Shown: one piece after another, positions 36,701 through 47,658 of the stretch
Position numbering within the stretch: the stretch's first letter is position 1
Layout: every line of letters starts with the position of its first letter
Source of the DNA: Dichotomocladium elegans
Taxonomy: Eukaryota > Mucoromycota > Mucoromycetes > Mucorales > Lichtheimiaceae
Reading direction: 5' to 3'
DNA length: 64,000 nt
Assembly: GCA_025716815.1 (NCBI GenBank)
Contig: JAIXMN010000004.1
Location: 1,178,001-1,242,000, forward strand
Notes under the pieces: generated by a model
Databases searched by the model: none
What the model saw: the letters and a program-made list of their open reading frames with translations, nothing else
What the model was told of the DNA's origin: nothing
Position numbers and translations under genes: made by a program

Positions 36701-36881
36701 GGATAGGTTTTGAATTTGAGGTGAATCCTTTATCAGGGCCAGGACTTGATTGGAGAAGTCGAAAGGGGTTCCTCAAATTGGCTCGTTCTTTTCCCAGGTG
36801 ACACTCATTATTTTGGGCCTATTTGCACATCATCGCAACCCCAACGTCTTTTTCTTCCACACTTCTTCGCTCTTCCCCTAG
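33722..36881. other. long gene-poor, AT-rich stretch
   Basis: No complete gene is visible in 3.2 kb. Between 36369 and 36660 on the minus strand, two exon-like pieces can be joined through a perfect GTAAGT donor. They give about 81 residues with one hydrophobic segment (ITSIFAAALGLLSIFV), but no start codon was found upstream, so it is not called. Purine-rich and AT-rich tracts dominate the rest. Confidence 0.4.
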
Positions 36882-39001
36882 ATGCCTCCTCCTTCTGTTC
36901 CCTTGTCAAATATCCTACAACGCTCTCGACTGGCACTTTCAAAACTTAACGCTGGCAAGGAATCGAACAGTAACCTCCCTCAACCCTCCACCAGTCGTAG
37001 CGCAATGAACACAACGCACACCACCGAAAAACTCGACAAACGTCCAGCCATTCCTTCTCGCTCTACAACAACATCTGCAACCACAACTGCTCCTGCCATT
37101 GCAACTAAACAAAATTACAGTCATTCTGCTCGTCTAATTTTCAAACTCGCAAACTGCCACCTGTTTGGCCGAGGGGGCTACCCAAAGGCCCCTCAGCTTG
37201 CCATTACCTTCATGCGGAGGGCTGCTGCCCTTGGACATACTCAGGCAGAAGCTGTACTCGGATTCTGCTACGAATTTGGCATGGGCGTCGACATGGACTT
37301 TGTGCGATCTGAACAACATTATTTGGAGGCCGCTAAGCAGAACAATGGTCTTGCGATGGCTCGTCTCGCATTCTTGCGGAAATATGGCCGCCCCCACGTC
37401 AAGATTGATCGCGCAGAGGCCGAGGAGTGGGCTGAGCGTGTGCGTAGAATTGCACATACTAACCCTGTGGGATGGATTGTTGAGGGTGCGACACTCGACG
37501 GCGATCCTGCATGCCAGTATGCACTCGGAGTCTCTTATCATGACGGTGTGGGTATGCCCAAGGACGAACACGCAGCATTTCGGTGGTACAAAGCGAGCGC
37601 CGATCAAGGCAACGCGCGCGGCCAGGGAATTCTTGGCTATTGCTTTGGCGAAGGCTTTGGTGTCGAAAAAGACGACGTTGAGGCCATGAAATGGTACAAG
37701 CTTGCTGCTGCGCAGGGCGAAACAGTCGCCATTTATAACGTTGGTTACTGCTACGAAGACGGCATCGGCGTCCAAAAGGATGTCAAGGAGGCTGTCAAAT
37801 GGTATCGGATCTCGGCGGAGCAGGGAAATGCATTTGCGCAAAATTCACTCGGATATTGCTATGAGGATGGCATCGGCGTCGACCAGGACCTAAAGCAGGC
37901 CGCCTTGTGGTACCAGCGCTCAGCAGAACAAGGATACCCATGGGCTGAATGCAACCTCGGTTATTGCTACCAGAATGGCATTGGGGTTGAAAAAGACGAT
38001 GCTCTGGGAGCTCACTGGTATCGCAAGGCAGCCATTCAAGGACATGCCCGTGCTCAGCACAACCTCGGTTTTTGTTATCAGAATGGCATTGGCGTCGAAC
38101 GCAACGAGCATGAAGCTGTCAAGTGGTACCGGCGGTCTGCAGAACGAGGAAATATCTTTGCGTACCATTCGCTGGGCTACTGCTATCAGAATGGAATAGG
38201 CGTTCCTGCGAACGAACAAGAGGCAGTATTTTGGTATTATCTCAGCGCAGAGGAGAACCATGCACCGGCACAATTGTCACTCGGCTATTGCTATAGAAAT
38301 GCAATCGGCGTGCCAAAGAACGAGCGAGAGGCTGTAAAATGGTTCAGGCGGTCCGCTGAGCAGGGTAATGCGCTGGCACAAAACTGTCTTGGCTTCTGTT
38401 ACGAAGAAGGCCTCGGTGTGAAGAAGGATTGCGCACGAGCAGTATACTGGTATCACAAGTCTGCCTGCCAGAAGAATCCCTGGGCGCAATGCAACCTTGG
38501 CTTCTGCTATGCAAACGGAATTGGTGTTGACAAGGATGAACGTAAAGCAGTGTACTGGTATCAGCACGCTGCGCAGCAAAATCATGCACGAGCACTCGAT
38601 AAGCTTGGCGTGCACTTACAGACTGGCGCAGGCATCGAGCAGGATCTGGATGCTGCATTTGACATGTTTAAGCGCGCGGCAGAACAGGATCATGTCTCTG
38701 CCCAATACCACCTAGGAAACTGTTATGAGCGAGGCCTAGGGTGCCCGGTAGATCTTCATCAAGCAGCTGTTTGGTTCGAGCGGGCAGCAATGGGTATGTG
38801 ATAATGCGTTTATAGTTCTCTGAGAAACAGATTTATTTATATGACGTGTAAATAGCTGGATGCCGGAATTCAAATGAACGATTAAGGCGGCTACTCTTCC
38901 GGGTATGCATGTGGTCTCCAGGAACGTCACCTCTTACAATGGACGAGGATGATCTCATATGCTCTGGTTTCATCAGTGGCCACAGTGCCCCGGCCGCATA
39001 A
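36882..39001 (+). CDS. Sel1-repeat (SLR) protein
   Basis: A TPR-like alpha-solenoid scaffold protein. About 14 consecutive Sel1 repeats of 36 residues run from about residue 85 to the end, each built around a motif such as NLGYCYQNGIGVEKD and a second helix such as AVKWYRRSAEQGNAFAQ. The 80-residue N-terminus is Ser/Thr-rich and disordered. The first exon (36882-38793) can stop at 38801. A good GTATGT donor and an AG at 38855 also let it splice to 38856-39001, which stays open and adds about 48 residues, giving 685 in total; I prefer this form. Fungal SLR proteins include Chs4/Skt5-type activators and many uncharacterised ones. The near-perfect repeats point to recent internal duplication. 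The partner is unknown. Confidence 0.85.
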
Positions 39002-39093
39002 GACTAAAATTTTTCTCCTGTTACCCCACATTGCCACTTCCCTTATTTGTCCTAAATGAGATTATCCACTCTTTTTCTTCATAGCATAAAATA

Positions 39094-39786
39094 ATGATCC
39101 ATCATGACCATCAACTGTTCTTAACTGCCATGTCTTCACAATTCCACCCAGAATTAAATATTCCTGCCTCCAAAAACTCTTGTTCCGACTACCAGCAGAA
39201 CTGCTGGTCAGTACTAGAGCCTATTCCCCGACTCTCTGTCAGCACATTATCGGATGACAGCACCGAGCGGCAGTCGTCTTTGCCTAGTTCCAGCTCCAGC
39301 TCCAGCTCCAGCTCTAGCGACGATGATACATCGCCCTCGAGACGCGAGCTCTTTTTTGGTCACATTCGCTCTCTCTCTGTCGCAACCGTCAGATTTCTCC
39401 TAAAGAACAACAATTGGGCACTTGTAGTCAATCTCGTGCATCATCTTTGGGGAGCTCGCAAGTTTATTTACAGCCAAGCTCCAAAATGGAGAGGATCAGT
39501 TGCGCATGACGTTGCGCGCGTGGCGGGAGCGATGCATTTTGCGTTCGCTACGCTCACAGGACTGGCACTCAAGAAGAAACGGCTGTCCACAGATCGGTCC
39601 ACACTTTTGGTCCTTCTTTTGGTGGCAATCGGCCAGACATATGCCTATGCGACATCCTTTTGGAAGTCAGGGGCTGCATGGACTGTCGACGCCGTCCGAC
39701 AGTCCGGGCTCCTGGACAGTTTAGTCTTTGTCGTATCGAGTTTGGCCTACTCAAAAACACTGCGGCGGTCCGGCCGGTTGATTTGA
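39094..39786 (+). CDS. hypothetical membrane-associated protein
   Basis: A single exon of 230 residues (or about 218 if translation starts at the ATG at 39130). The first half is polar with a serine run (about 13 Ser) followed by DDDTSPSRRE. The second half has at least two hydrophobic segments, VARVAGAMHFAFATLTGLAL and LLVLLLVAIGQTYAYATSF, and ends in a basic tail (KTLRRSGRLI). The overall layout, with amphipathic helices plus weak membrane spans, is somewhat like peroxisomal PEX11-type proteins, but I cannot support that assignment. No family is named. Confidence 0.6.
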   Translation: MIHHDHQLFLTAMSSQFHPELNIPASKNSCSDYQQNCWSVLEPIPRLSVSTLSDDSTERQSSLPSSSSSSSSSSSDDDTSPSRRELFFGHIRSLSVATVRFLLKNNNWALVVNLVHHLWGARKFIYSQAPKWRGSVAHDVARVAGAMHFAFATLTGLALKKKRLSTDRSTLLVLLLVAIGQTYAYATSFWKSGAAWTVDAVRQSGLLDSLVFVVSSLAYSKTLRRSGRLI

Positions 39787-40866
39787 AATACTCTAACACA
39801 TGTAATGCACACTCACTCACACTCACGCTTCCTGAACGGGCATGTGTGACCTCATTTATTGCAAATACCTTCTCTCATGGTCGTTGTCATGCGATCATAG
39901 ATAATAAACCGTAAACAGGGGTGCAGCGCACCCTTTGCTAAATCTTCATAGCGAATGCCTACGAAAAAGCAATCTGCTGTTTCATTTCTTAGGGTCACAG
40001 ATTACCCAAAAGAAGAGAAACCAAAACCTGCCAAGGTCTCCTCAAGTGCTGGTCAATGGGGACGATAATCGCCAGGGGGGGAAAGGAAAGACATCAGGCA
40101 CTTTCCATTTGGTGTAGAACGATTCTACTAATTAAAATAGGTTGTTGGCGAATAGATAGGCTCGTTCGTAGACAGAACCACCTTGTTGGGTATTGTTCGT
40201 AAGAACCTTTATTGTACTCTATCTGGAGGAAATGGATAAGACCAGGTATCAGTAGGTAGTACCCTACATTTTCATCAGAAGACCTTTGCAGAATGTGATC
40301 TCTATCAAACGACGTTTCAAGTCAAAAAGGGAAAACACCGTTTGAACAACTTAGAGTTAGCACGGAGCCATGGAGTATCTGTGTGGTCATCCTCCATATT
40401 AAATCTTGGGGGGGTGTCCATCAGAGGCGTTTCCTTTGGACCATTCACGGATGAAGGGTATTATTCTCGTAACAATTGCGACCAAGGTCAGACATTAATC
40501 GATTACAATAGAGGAACGTTTATTTCCATTGAGGGGAGGAGTACTACCGTTAGGGATGCTCAATGGTGATGCAGTTCTCCAAGGAGGCGACGGGCGAGAT
40601 ACCTCAATTGGACCTAATATGCGTTCGGTGCACACGCTTTCCGTTTTCGAGGACGTACGACATTCAATGTTGCCAGCCACGGTGATCCTCTAAATCCCAC
40701 CGTGAAGCATAACGCTAGCACTGTCTTCTCGCTTTGAACTGCACTATAGTTATAATGGCCATTTCATGTACGCAGCATCCAGTCTGCCCTCACGCACACA
40801 TGTACTAAAAATGTTGCATAACTAGAAAAATACAACCTACGTCACGAATGAGCACGAACCTTGTCT
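39787..40866. other. intergenic up to the LINE array
   Basis: No gene recognised. A + strand frame at 40342-40569 is open for 75 codons without motifs. The last bases before 40867 should be the original 5' flank of the tRNA-Gln target. Confidence 0.4.
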
Positions 40867-40875
40867 GGCGATGTA

Positions 40876-41048
40876 GATAAATACTTTATTCATCAGGCTT
40901 CTGGCCGTCGCTGGGTTTCATATGGTTGTCCGCCCTGTAGTAATTTAGAAGAGGAATACAAGGGAGAAAACCCAATGGCATGCATCAAAGGAAAAGGGCA
41001 CGCCTGAAAAGCTCTAAGGCTGGTGAGGGAGAGAGGTCGGTGAGGCCC
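40876..41048 (-). mobile_element. LINE copy A, 5'-truncated 3' tail
   Basis: About 170 bases that match the 3' UTR of the full-length copy at 42481-42700, including the CTTCTGGCCGTCGC block, the CATGCA block and the CCTGAAAA block. It is preceded by a decayed target remnant, GGCGATGTA. Truncation at the 5' side is the usual result of incomplete target-primed reverse transcription. It is the oldest-looking copy by divergence. Confidence 0.75.
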
Positions 41049-41057
41049 CGTGATGTA

Positions 41058-41280
41058 GAGATATCATTTACTCAACGAGCTGCTAGTCGTTGCCGAGTTT
41101 GGCATTTGTTAGCCGTCCTGTGGTGCTTTAGTGAGGAAATACAAAGATAGAAACTCAATAGCATGCACCAAAAGTAGAAAAGATAAGCGAGTGTATCGGA
41201 AAACCGAGAGAGAGAAAAAAGAAAAAGGTAAGACAGCGAGGAAAAAGGCATGCCTGAAAAACTTCTAAGCTTGAAGACGC
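41058..41280 (-). mobile_element. LINE copy B, 5'-truncated 3' tail
   Basis: About 220 bases of the same 3' UTR, preceded by CGTGATGTA (bases 6-14 of the tRNA). It ends in the region equivalent to the start of the 3' UTR of the full copy, after CCTGAAAAACTTCTAAGC. Same orientation as the other copies. Confidence 0.8.
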
Positions 41281-41293
41281 GGTTCGCGATGTA

Positions 41294-42466
41294 GATATAT
41301 CATTTATTATATGGGCTTCTGGCCGTCGCCGTGTTTGGCATGGTTGGCCGCCCTGTGGTGCGTTTGTGAGGGACTACAAAGATAAAAACTCCAATGACAT
41401 GCACCAGAGAGGCGAAGAATCTAGCTACACTGTAGCCCAAAGGTCTTGGCATACGTGCGCATGATCGCAGCATGCGATTGGCAAAAATGGATTTTGCCAA
41501 CAAGGCGCGTTCGGCGGCGGGTTTGTTGGCATGCTCAGTGTTACCAACAATCTCGGCAGCAAGAGGGTCAAAAGACTGACGGGGGTTTACCCCGTCCACC
41601 TTGAGTTTTTCCACAAGCTCGTCGTGGAAGGCAGTATGCACCAGCAATGCAACAGTTCCCTTTGCAGGGAACTGTACGTCAAGGACGCGGGACTGCGGGA
41701 TCTTCAGTACGGCAAGCATTTGCCGTACTTCGTGGTGGCAGAGGTGGCGGCGGCAGGGGATGTACACAAACGTGTACTGCGAAGGGCCAGATGCTTCCTG
41801 AAAAGCCCTAACGGCCTGGGTCTTGGCGGGCTTCTTGGTGGTCTTTTTTTTCTTGCCCTGAGGGGGCAAGTGTTTAGCGGTCACTGTGGCCCACGAGGAG
41901 GCAGCAGTGGAGGTATCCTTTACTGCCACCTTGGGGGCAGCAGACGCAATCTTCAGGGCAGAGGCAGGGGCGGTGGTCTGGCGTGGGATGTGGCCAGCAG
42001 GCTTCTTGCCCTTGCTTGGGCGGGTTGTGACTGGATCACGTGCTTGTCCGGCGGGGCTGGCGGGAGAAGTACTGATCGTGGGGGCGGCAGGTGTTTGAGG
42101 GATGATAGCTGCTTGACGCAGCTCCATCGCCTCTAACTTGGCTTCGAGGCTCGCAACGGTGCGTTCAAGCCGCGCAATGGTCGCGAGGAGGTCGGGCACT
42201 CGGTTCTTAGGACGGATGGATGTGGGGGTAGACGGATGAGTCGGTCCACCCAAGAAATCCACTTTATCCATGGAGAAGTCGAAATCCACCATGGTACGGC
42301 TCTTTTTGCTGTTGTCTGAGGACGGATGGATGATGTCGCTGATGCTGCAGCGACGGATGGATGGGATGCGCGGATGGATAATGCTATTACTGTGGTCTGT
42401 TGTTGTCACTTTGGCTTTAAACTCTAATTCCAAAAAAAGTGAGGAGTATCGGAAAGAGAGTGGTCT
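41294..42466 (-). mobile_element. LINE copy C, internally deleted
   Basis: This copy keeps the element's 5' end, 5' UTR, most of ORF1 and the last ~115 bases of the 3' UTR. About 4.0 kb (the end of ORF1 and all of ORF2) is missing. The junction is near 41408, where GCACCAGAG of the 3' UTR meets GGCGAAGAATC of ORF1; the short GAGG-like overlap suggests a microhomology deletion. It is preceded by GGTTCGCGATGTA at 41281-41293, a decayed form of the 14-base target. Confidence 0.85.
41300..42292 (-). pseudogene. truncated LINE ORF1 in copy C
   Basis: Starts at the same ATG as ORF1 of the full-length copy (MVDFDFSMDKVDFLGG) and is almost identical to it for about 300 residues. After VARFFAS it runs into 3' UTR sequence and stops, giving about 330 residues with a foreign tail. 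The coiled coil and the basic region are kept; the C-terminal part is lost. Confidence 0.8.
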
Positions 42467-42480
42467 GGTTTCGTGATGTA
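42467..42480 (+). repeat. 14-base target-site duplication (left of full-length LINE)
   Basis: GGTTTCGTGATGTA, identical to bases 1-14 of the tRNA-Gln gene at 47659-47672. It lies exactly between the 5' end of copy C and the 3' end of copy D. Confidence 0.85.
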
Positions 42481-42832
42481 GATTAATCATTTATTCAATG
42501 GGCTTCTGGCCGTCGCCTTGTTTGGCATGTATGGCCGCCCTGTGGTGCGTTGGTGGGGGTCTAGGAATATAAAACTCCAGTGGCATGCACCAGAGGAGAA
42601 AGGAAAGAAAAAAAACGAGTGTAGCTGAATTGCGAAGGTAAAAGAGAAGTAGGATGCAGAGAGGAAAAGGGCGTGCCTGAAAAACCTCTAAGCTATGCGA
42701 GGGAGATGTTGTAGGGCGGTAAAGAAGTAGGACGGAAAAGGAATGTAGTTAGTAACACAAGTAAGCGTGATAGAGCTGCATGAATGAAGAATGCGGGGGG
42801 AATACAGCGGGGATAAAATTGAAGTACAATTT

Positions 42833-45800
42833 CTAAACGGGGTGGGGGATTTTGCGCGTGAGGTTCTGTGAGGCCTCGAGAAGAAGAAGACCAGGTGGAG
42901 GTTCGTCTGTAAAAGGAGTGGAGGAGGTGAGTTCATCAATAAGTTTTAAAAGAGAAAGAAGAGCCGGCCAGAGTGTGCGCCACTTTTTCAAGTTTCGAGG
43001 CACTTTGGCTGGGAGAAGATTCAGAGCGGCGTCGATGGCGTTCAGACCAGCGGGGGGATCCGGAATCAGGGTAGAAAGAGACCAACGAAACGACCGAAGA
43101 TGCTCTTGTAAAAGAGGACATGTAGAGAAATGATCCCGATTTGCCCGAGGGCAACCACACTGGCAGTCGACTGACGGTGTTGGAGGCAACCAGGCCAGAC
43201 GCCACTTGACCAAGCGATGACGTTCCTTTCTGGTGCACGGCAACAAGAGAGTTGGATCCCAAGCAGGTTTACAAATTCCTCGCTTCACTGTAACATACTT
43301 GTCTGGCGTGGCGATTAACTTGTCAATGAGGGTTTGCATGGCTTTCGCCACCGCAATCGGCACAGGCTCTTTGGGGGGGTCAGGCCCCATAATGAGTGTC
43401 CGAACGTGCTTCCAGAGTGCATTGCGCCGAAGGGGGAACCAACGGGCCTCGCTCAGGGGAGCACGGCAGAGCTGCGGGAACATACAGGCAAATAGTGTAC
43501 TGCGCGGAAGTGTGCGTGCACGAAGAATAAACTTCGTTTGCAAAATTTGATAACGAAGGTACATAGGGGGAAGCGCTGCAAGCAGCTGAATAGTAATAGT
43601 GCCGAGGGCCTTCTCAGTCGGTGAACGGCACAAGGCCATTCGGAGACACTGCCGCTGCGTCTCCTCCAACGTCGAGAGCTCTTTAACACCAAAGAAAGAA
43701 ATAGGAAGACCATACTCCATCACGGGACGCACAAAGATCTTGTACGCCCTAAGAGCCGAGGAGATGCCAAAGCCATACATATGTACGCCAGACGCCCGAA
43801 GCTGACGCATTGCTGCGAAAGCCCGTAGAGCAGACTGTTCCACAAGCAAGCCGCGGTCAATCCCATGGCGAGAAAACGGAATACCAAGGTATCGGAATTT
43901 TGAACAAGTGGGATCGGCGTCTCGTAGAGACAAAATTCTGAATCAGGCGGCGCATTCAGGACCTTACACTTTGTTGGGTTCCATCGATATCCAAGGAGAT
44001 TCGAGTGTTGTTCGGCGGCCAACAGCAGATGCTGCATATCGCGAGTGGTGCGTGCCACAAGGGCTACATCATCCGCATACAGCAAGCAATTGATCGGAAC
44101 AAAAGAAGAAGGGGTCCCAGTCCCAGGCTCAAGGTCGGCGGGGATAAGATAAGGATTGTAGGGGTCGCGTAAGTCGTCAATAAGAGAACGGGGAGAAGCA
44201 TGAGCGGTGTTAAAAGTAAAAGGTCGCCTTGAGCTCCAATTGAGGGATCGGGAAGAAGGAGGGGAAGGTACACGCACAAGATGGGGAGATGTTGAAACCG
44301 ATCGCAAAAGGCGCGGAAGGGAATCAATGAAAATAGAATAAAGAAAAGGAGATAAAATACTTCCTTGCAGTACACCGTGCCTGGGGTGAATTTCCCGGGA
44401 TGCTACATTCATGTGGATCACCGTGACAACAATGTCATCAAAGAGGTTCTGAAGTAGCGCGAGCAGAGGCGCCGCCACAAAGTGACGGAGCGAATCCCAT
44501 ATAACAAGCCGATTGGCACTGTCATACGCAGCCTTGATATCCAAAAAGACAACAACAGGAGGAATCTGCTCCTATCCCTCTTGGCGCGAATATGCTTGCA
44601 TCAACTCATGGAGGCAAGCCGCTTGATCCAGCGTGCCTCGATGTGCTCGGAAACCACCCTGCGCAACATCGAGAATCGGCATGGAATGGAGCAACGAAGG
44701 CTGCAAACACCGTTCAAGGAGTTTACGAAAGACCGACGTCAAACTAATCGGCCGAAAGTTGGCTGGATCCTCAGTGGAGACCTTGTTTTTGTAAATCGGA
44801 ACCACTTGCGCAGTCCGCCAGGCGAGAGGAGACCACCCCAGACGCCAACAAAGGGTAAATATGCCATCCAGAAAGGGAGTGAGAGTCGGTGCAATGGGCT
44901 TGAGCATTTCCGCCTTAATGTGGTCTACGCCTGGTGCTTTCCGATTGGGTAGATCGTTGAGCGCTTGACGAATGTCGCCTACACTCCACGGAGGGGGTTC
45001 TCGGTGGACATTGCTGCCCGGTGAGACACGAGGTGCCACAGACCCGCCGAACACGCGTTCCAAATGGGACGCCATGTCGTTGGCAGCCTGCAACGGTCCC
45101 TCGGGAGACGAAATCGTGACGTTGGTGCGTTGGCGCATGCGCATCCGTTTCACCGCGGCCGTCATTTCTGTAGGATCAGCTTGCAGCTGCTGACAAAAGT
45201 CAATCCAGGATTGCCGCTGAGCAGCCCGTACCGCTTTCCGAAATGCTGCACACGCAGCAAGCCATTCGCGGTGGGCCGTAATGCGTTCGATACCATGACG
45301 AGAACGAGCGAGCTGTGAGGCCCACTTTTTTCTACTGTTGTCAAGGTGCTGAAGACGGCTGCTCCAAAACCACTTGTGGCTGTCGAGACGGGGACGAGTG
45401 CGCCCTACACTCTTGTCCAAGGCAGTGTACAATGCCTCATTGAGACGCTGCACGAAGCCTTCCAGTACTTCAGGGCTCAGCGGCATGTTGTTGTCTTCAT
45501 CGATAGCAGATTGGATGTCTTCCAGAAGAGGACCTGCAGCCTCGTCAAACTGGTCAGAGTACGAGTCTTGCACCTCCTGCGCTTTGAGACGCTGAAGACG
45601 CCATGACCGACGCATTGCTGGCACAGCGGGAAGCCGTCGCATATTGACGGGCACAAATGACAGCTCACACAAGTGGTGATCCGATATGCCTAGGCCGGTG
45701 TGAATTACCATGGCCGGATCAAGAAAGTGGTCGCGCATCGAGATAAAATAATCTATGATGCTCGTTTTCAAATTGGAGCCATCCTCAGAGGCCGACGCAG

Positions 45801-46371
45801 CAGCTTGAGTCCGCGCTACCGTAGCAAACGTAGGTTGACCAAATGCCAACTCAGCATTCCACAAGGTTAAGTCGTGTGTGCACAACCATTCCCTCAGTGC
45901 ATGGTGGCGGTTGGGTGTAAAACGAGAATCACCTGTTAAACTCCCAAGCCGCACATTCAAGTCCCCAAGTACAATTGTATATGGATCCATGGACAGAGAA
46001 CTATACCTCTGAGCAGCCTCCTCTGGTGACAGCGAAGGCGGCAAGTATAGACCATGCAGTGTATAGGGCCCAACTTTCAGTGACAGGGACTCACCATTCT
46101 GAATAGGAAGCAGACGAACCTCGTAGGGGAAGGAGGGGCGGATCAGGAAGGACAGGCCAAAGCAGTCGTGACGGTTGTGAATCGCATTATGCTCGGCGTA
46201 GTTGTGGAATTGAGTCCAGGCGCACCGAAGTTTGCCACGGCGAAAGTAGGTTTCACAGAGGAAGGGGATGTCAACATTTTCATTCACACAGGCTTCTATC
46301 ACGCTTACCAGGTTATGACGGATGTTGCGGATGTTGAGGGTGGCGATTTTGATCCGTTCTTGACTACTCAT
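42833..46371 (-). pseudogene. LINE ORF2: endonuclease-reverse transcriptase, two lesions
   Basis: About 1,180 codons. The AP-like endonuclease occupies the first ~240 residues: TLNIRNI, FLCETYF, VLGDLNVRLGS and GISDHHLCELSF are its metal-binding and catalytic blocks. The reverse transcriptase follows with NFRPISLTSVFRKLLE, GGFRAHRGTLDQA, DIKAAYDSAN (motif A), GVLQGSILSPFLYS (motif B) and LLYADDVALVA (motif C, catalytic YADD). The C-terminal part has CQCGCPRANRDHFSTCP, the Cys-His motif common to many LINEs. Lesions: a TAG at 44574-44572, just before motif A, and a frameshift near 43925-43935 after the YADD region. The ATG overlaps the ORF1 stop codon in an ATGA. Transcription is toward lower coordinates. 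Confidence 0.88.
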
Positions 46372-47489
46372 TGCTGAGAGTCAGAAGCGGATGATGGCGT
46401 GGCGGTCGGGATGTCGAGATCGATGTCAAGGTCAAAGTCCATGACAACGTCGGTCGAGGGTGGTGTGGTGGCGCGGATGGTGGTGGTGGTGTTGTTGTTG
46501 TTGGTGGTGGTGGTGGTGGTGTTGTTGGTCAACTTGGCGGGGGTCCGTTCTGCAAGGAACTTCTTCCACCAAGCATCGTCAAGTTGGAGGTTGGCGGCGG
46601 CAGGGGAGGCGAAGAATCTGGCTACACTGTAGCCCAAAGGTCTTGGCATACGTGCGCATGATCGCAGCATGCGATTGGCAAAAATGGATTTTGCCAACAA
46701 GGCGCGTTCGGCGGCGGGTTTGTTGGCATGCTCAGTGTTACCAACAATCTCGGCAGCAAGAGGGTCAAAAGACTGACGGGGGTTTACCCCGTCCACCTTG
46801 AGTTTTTCCACAAGCTCGTCGTGGAAGGCAGTATGCACCAGCAGTGCAACAGTTCCCTTTGCAGGGAACTGTACGTCAAGGACGCGGGATTGTGGGATCT
46901 TCAGTACGGCAAGCATTTGCCGTACTTCGTGGTGGCGGAGGTGGCGGCGGCAGGGGATGTACACAAATGTGTACTGCGAAGGGCCAGACGCTTCCTGAAA
47001 AGCCCTAACGGCCTGGGTCTTGGCGGGCTTCTTGGTGGTCTTTTTTTTCTTGCCCTGAGGGGGCAAGTGTTTAGCTGTCACTGTTGCCCACGAGGAGGCA
47101 GCAGTGGAGGTATCCTTTACTGCCACCTTGGGGGCAGCAGACGCAATCTTCAGGGCAGAAGCAGGGGCGGTGGTCTGGCGTGGGATGTGGCCAGCAGGCT
47201 TCTTGCCCTTGCTTGGGCGGGTTGTGACTGGATCACGTGCTTGTCCGGCGGGGCTGGCGGGAGAAGTACTGATCGTGGGGGCGGCAGGTGTTTGAGGGAT
47301 GATAGCTGCTTGACGCAGCTCCATCGCCTCTAACTTGGCTTCGAGGCTCGCAACGGTGCGTTCAAGCCGCGCAATGGTCGCGAGGAGGTCGGGCACTCGG
47401 TTCTTAGGACGGATGGATGTGGGGGTAGACGGATGAATCGGTCCACCCAAGAAATCCACTTTATCCATGGAGAATTCGAAATCCACCAT
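46368..47489 (-). CDS. LINE ORF1 (RNA-binding, coiled-coil protein)
   Basis: 373 residues from the ATG at 47489. A leucine-patterned coiled coil is visible (LLATIARLERTVASLEAKL), then a Pro/Ala/Ser-rich linker and a basic stretch (GKKKKTTKKPAK). An alpha/beta-looking region follows, with FVYIPCRRHLRHHEVRQML and LDVQFPAKGTVALLVHTA, reminiscent of the RNA-binding part of LINE ORF1 proteins. The tail has a Thr/Asn run from a GTT/GTG microsatellite (46473-46530), then repeated Asp residues. The frame is open further upstream, but that extension reads backwards through the tRNA and is unlikely to be used. It ends in an ATGA overlap with ORF2. Confidence 0.85.
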   Translation of the reverse strand: MVDFEFSMDKVDFLGGPIHPSTPTSIRPKNRVPDLLATIARLERTVASLEAKLEAMELRQAAIIPQTPAAPTISTSPASPAGQARDPVTTRPSKGKKPAGHIPRQTTAPASALKIASAAPKVAVKDTSTAASSWATVTAKHLPPQGKKKKTTKKPAKTQAVRAFQEASGPSQYTFVYIPCRRHLRHHEVRQMLAVLKIPQSRVLDVQFPAKGTVALLVHTAFHDELVEKLKVDGVNPRQSFDPLAAEIVGNTEHANKPAAERALLAKSIFANRMLRSCARMPRPLGYSVARFFASPAAANLQLDDAWWKKFLAERTPAKLTNNTTTTTTNNNNTTTTIRATTPPSTDVVMDFDLDIDLDIPTATPSSASDSQQ

Positions 47490-47658
47490 GGTACGGCTCT
47501 TTTTGCTGTTGTCTGAAGACGGATGGATGATGTCGCTGATGCTGCAGCGACGGATGGATGGGATGCGCGGATGGATGATGCTATTACTGTCGTCTGTTGT
47601 TGTCACTTTGGCTTTAAACTCTAATTCCAAAAAAAGTGAGGAGTATCGGAAAGAGAGT

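Larger units (their letters stand above)
42481..47658 (-). mobile_element. full-length non-LTR (LINE) retrotransposon, copy D
   Basis: A 5.18-kb element on the minus strand, with its 5' end touching the tRNA-Gln gene and its 3' end at 42481. It encodes ORF1, and ORF2 with an AP-type endonuclease, reverse transcriptase and C-terminal Cys-His motif. I see no RNase H domain. The 3' end carries AATAAATGAT rather than a poly(A) tail and is shared by all four copies. It is bounded by the 14-base duplication at 42467-42480 and 47659-47672. ORF2 carries one stop codon and one frameshift, so this copy is not autonomous as read. Confidence 0.9.

Noticed and set aside
37134..37841. 235-codon minus-strand frame within the Sel1 gene, plus similar ones downstream
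   Set aside because: Regular codon structure of the Sel1 repeats leaves the antisense frame open; no independent support.
41531..42136. 201-codon + strand frame, repeated at 46728-47333
   Set aside because: Antisense of LINE ORF1 in copies C and D; its duplication merely reflects the two copies.
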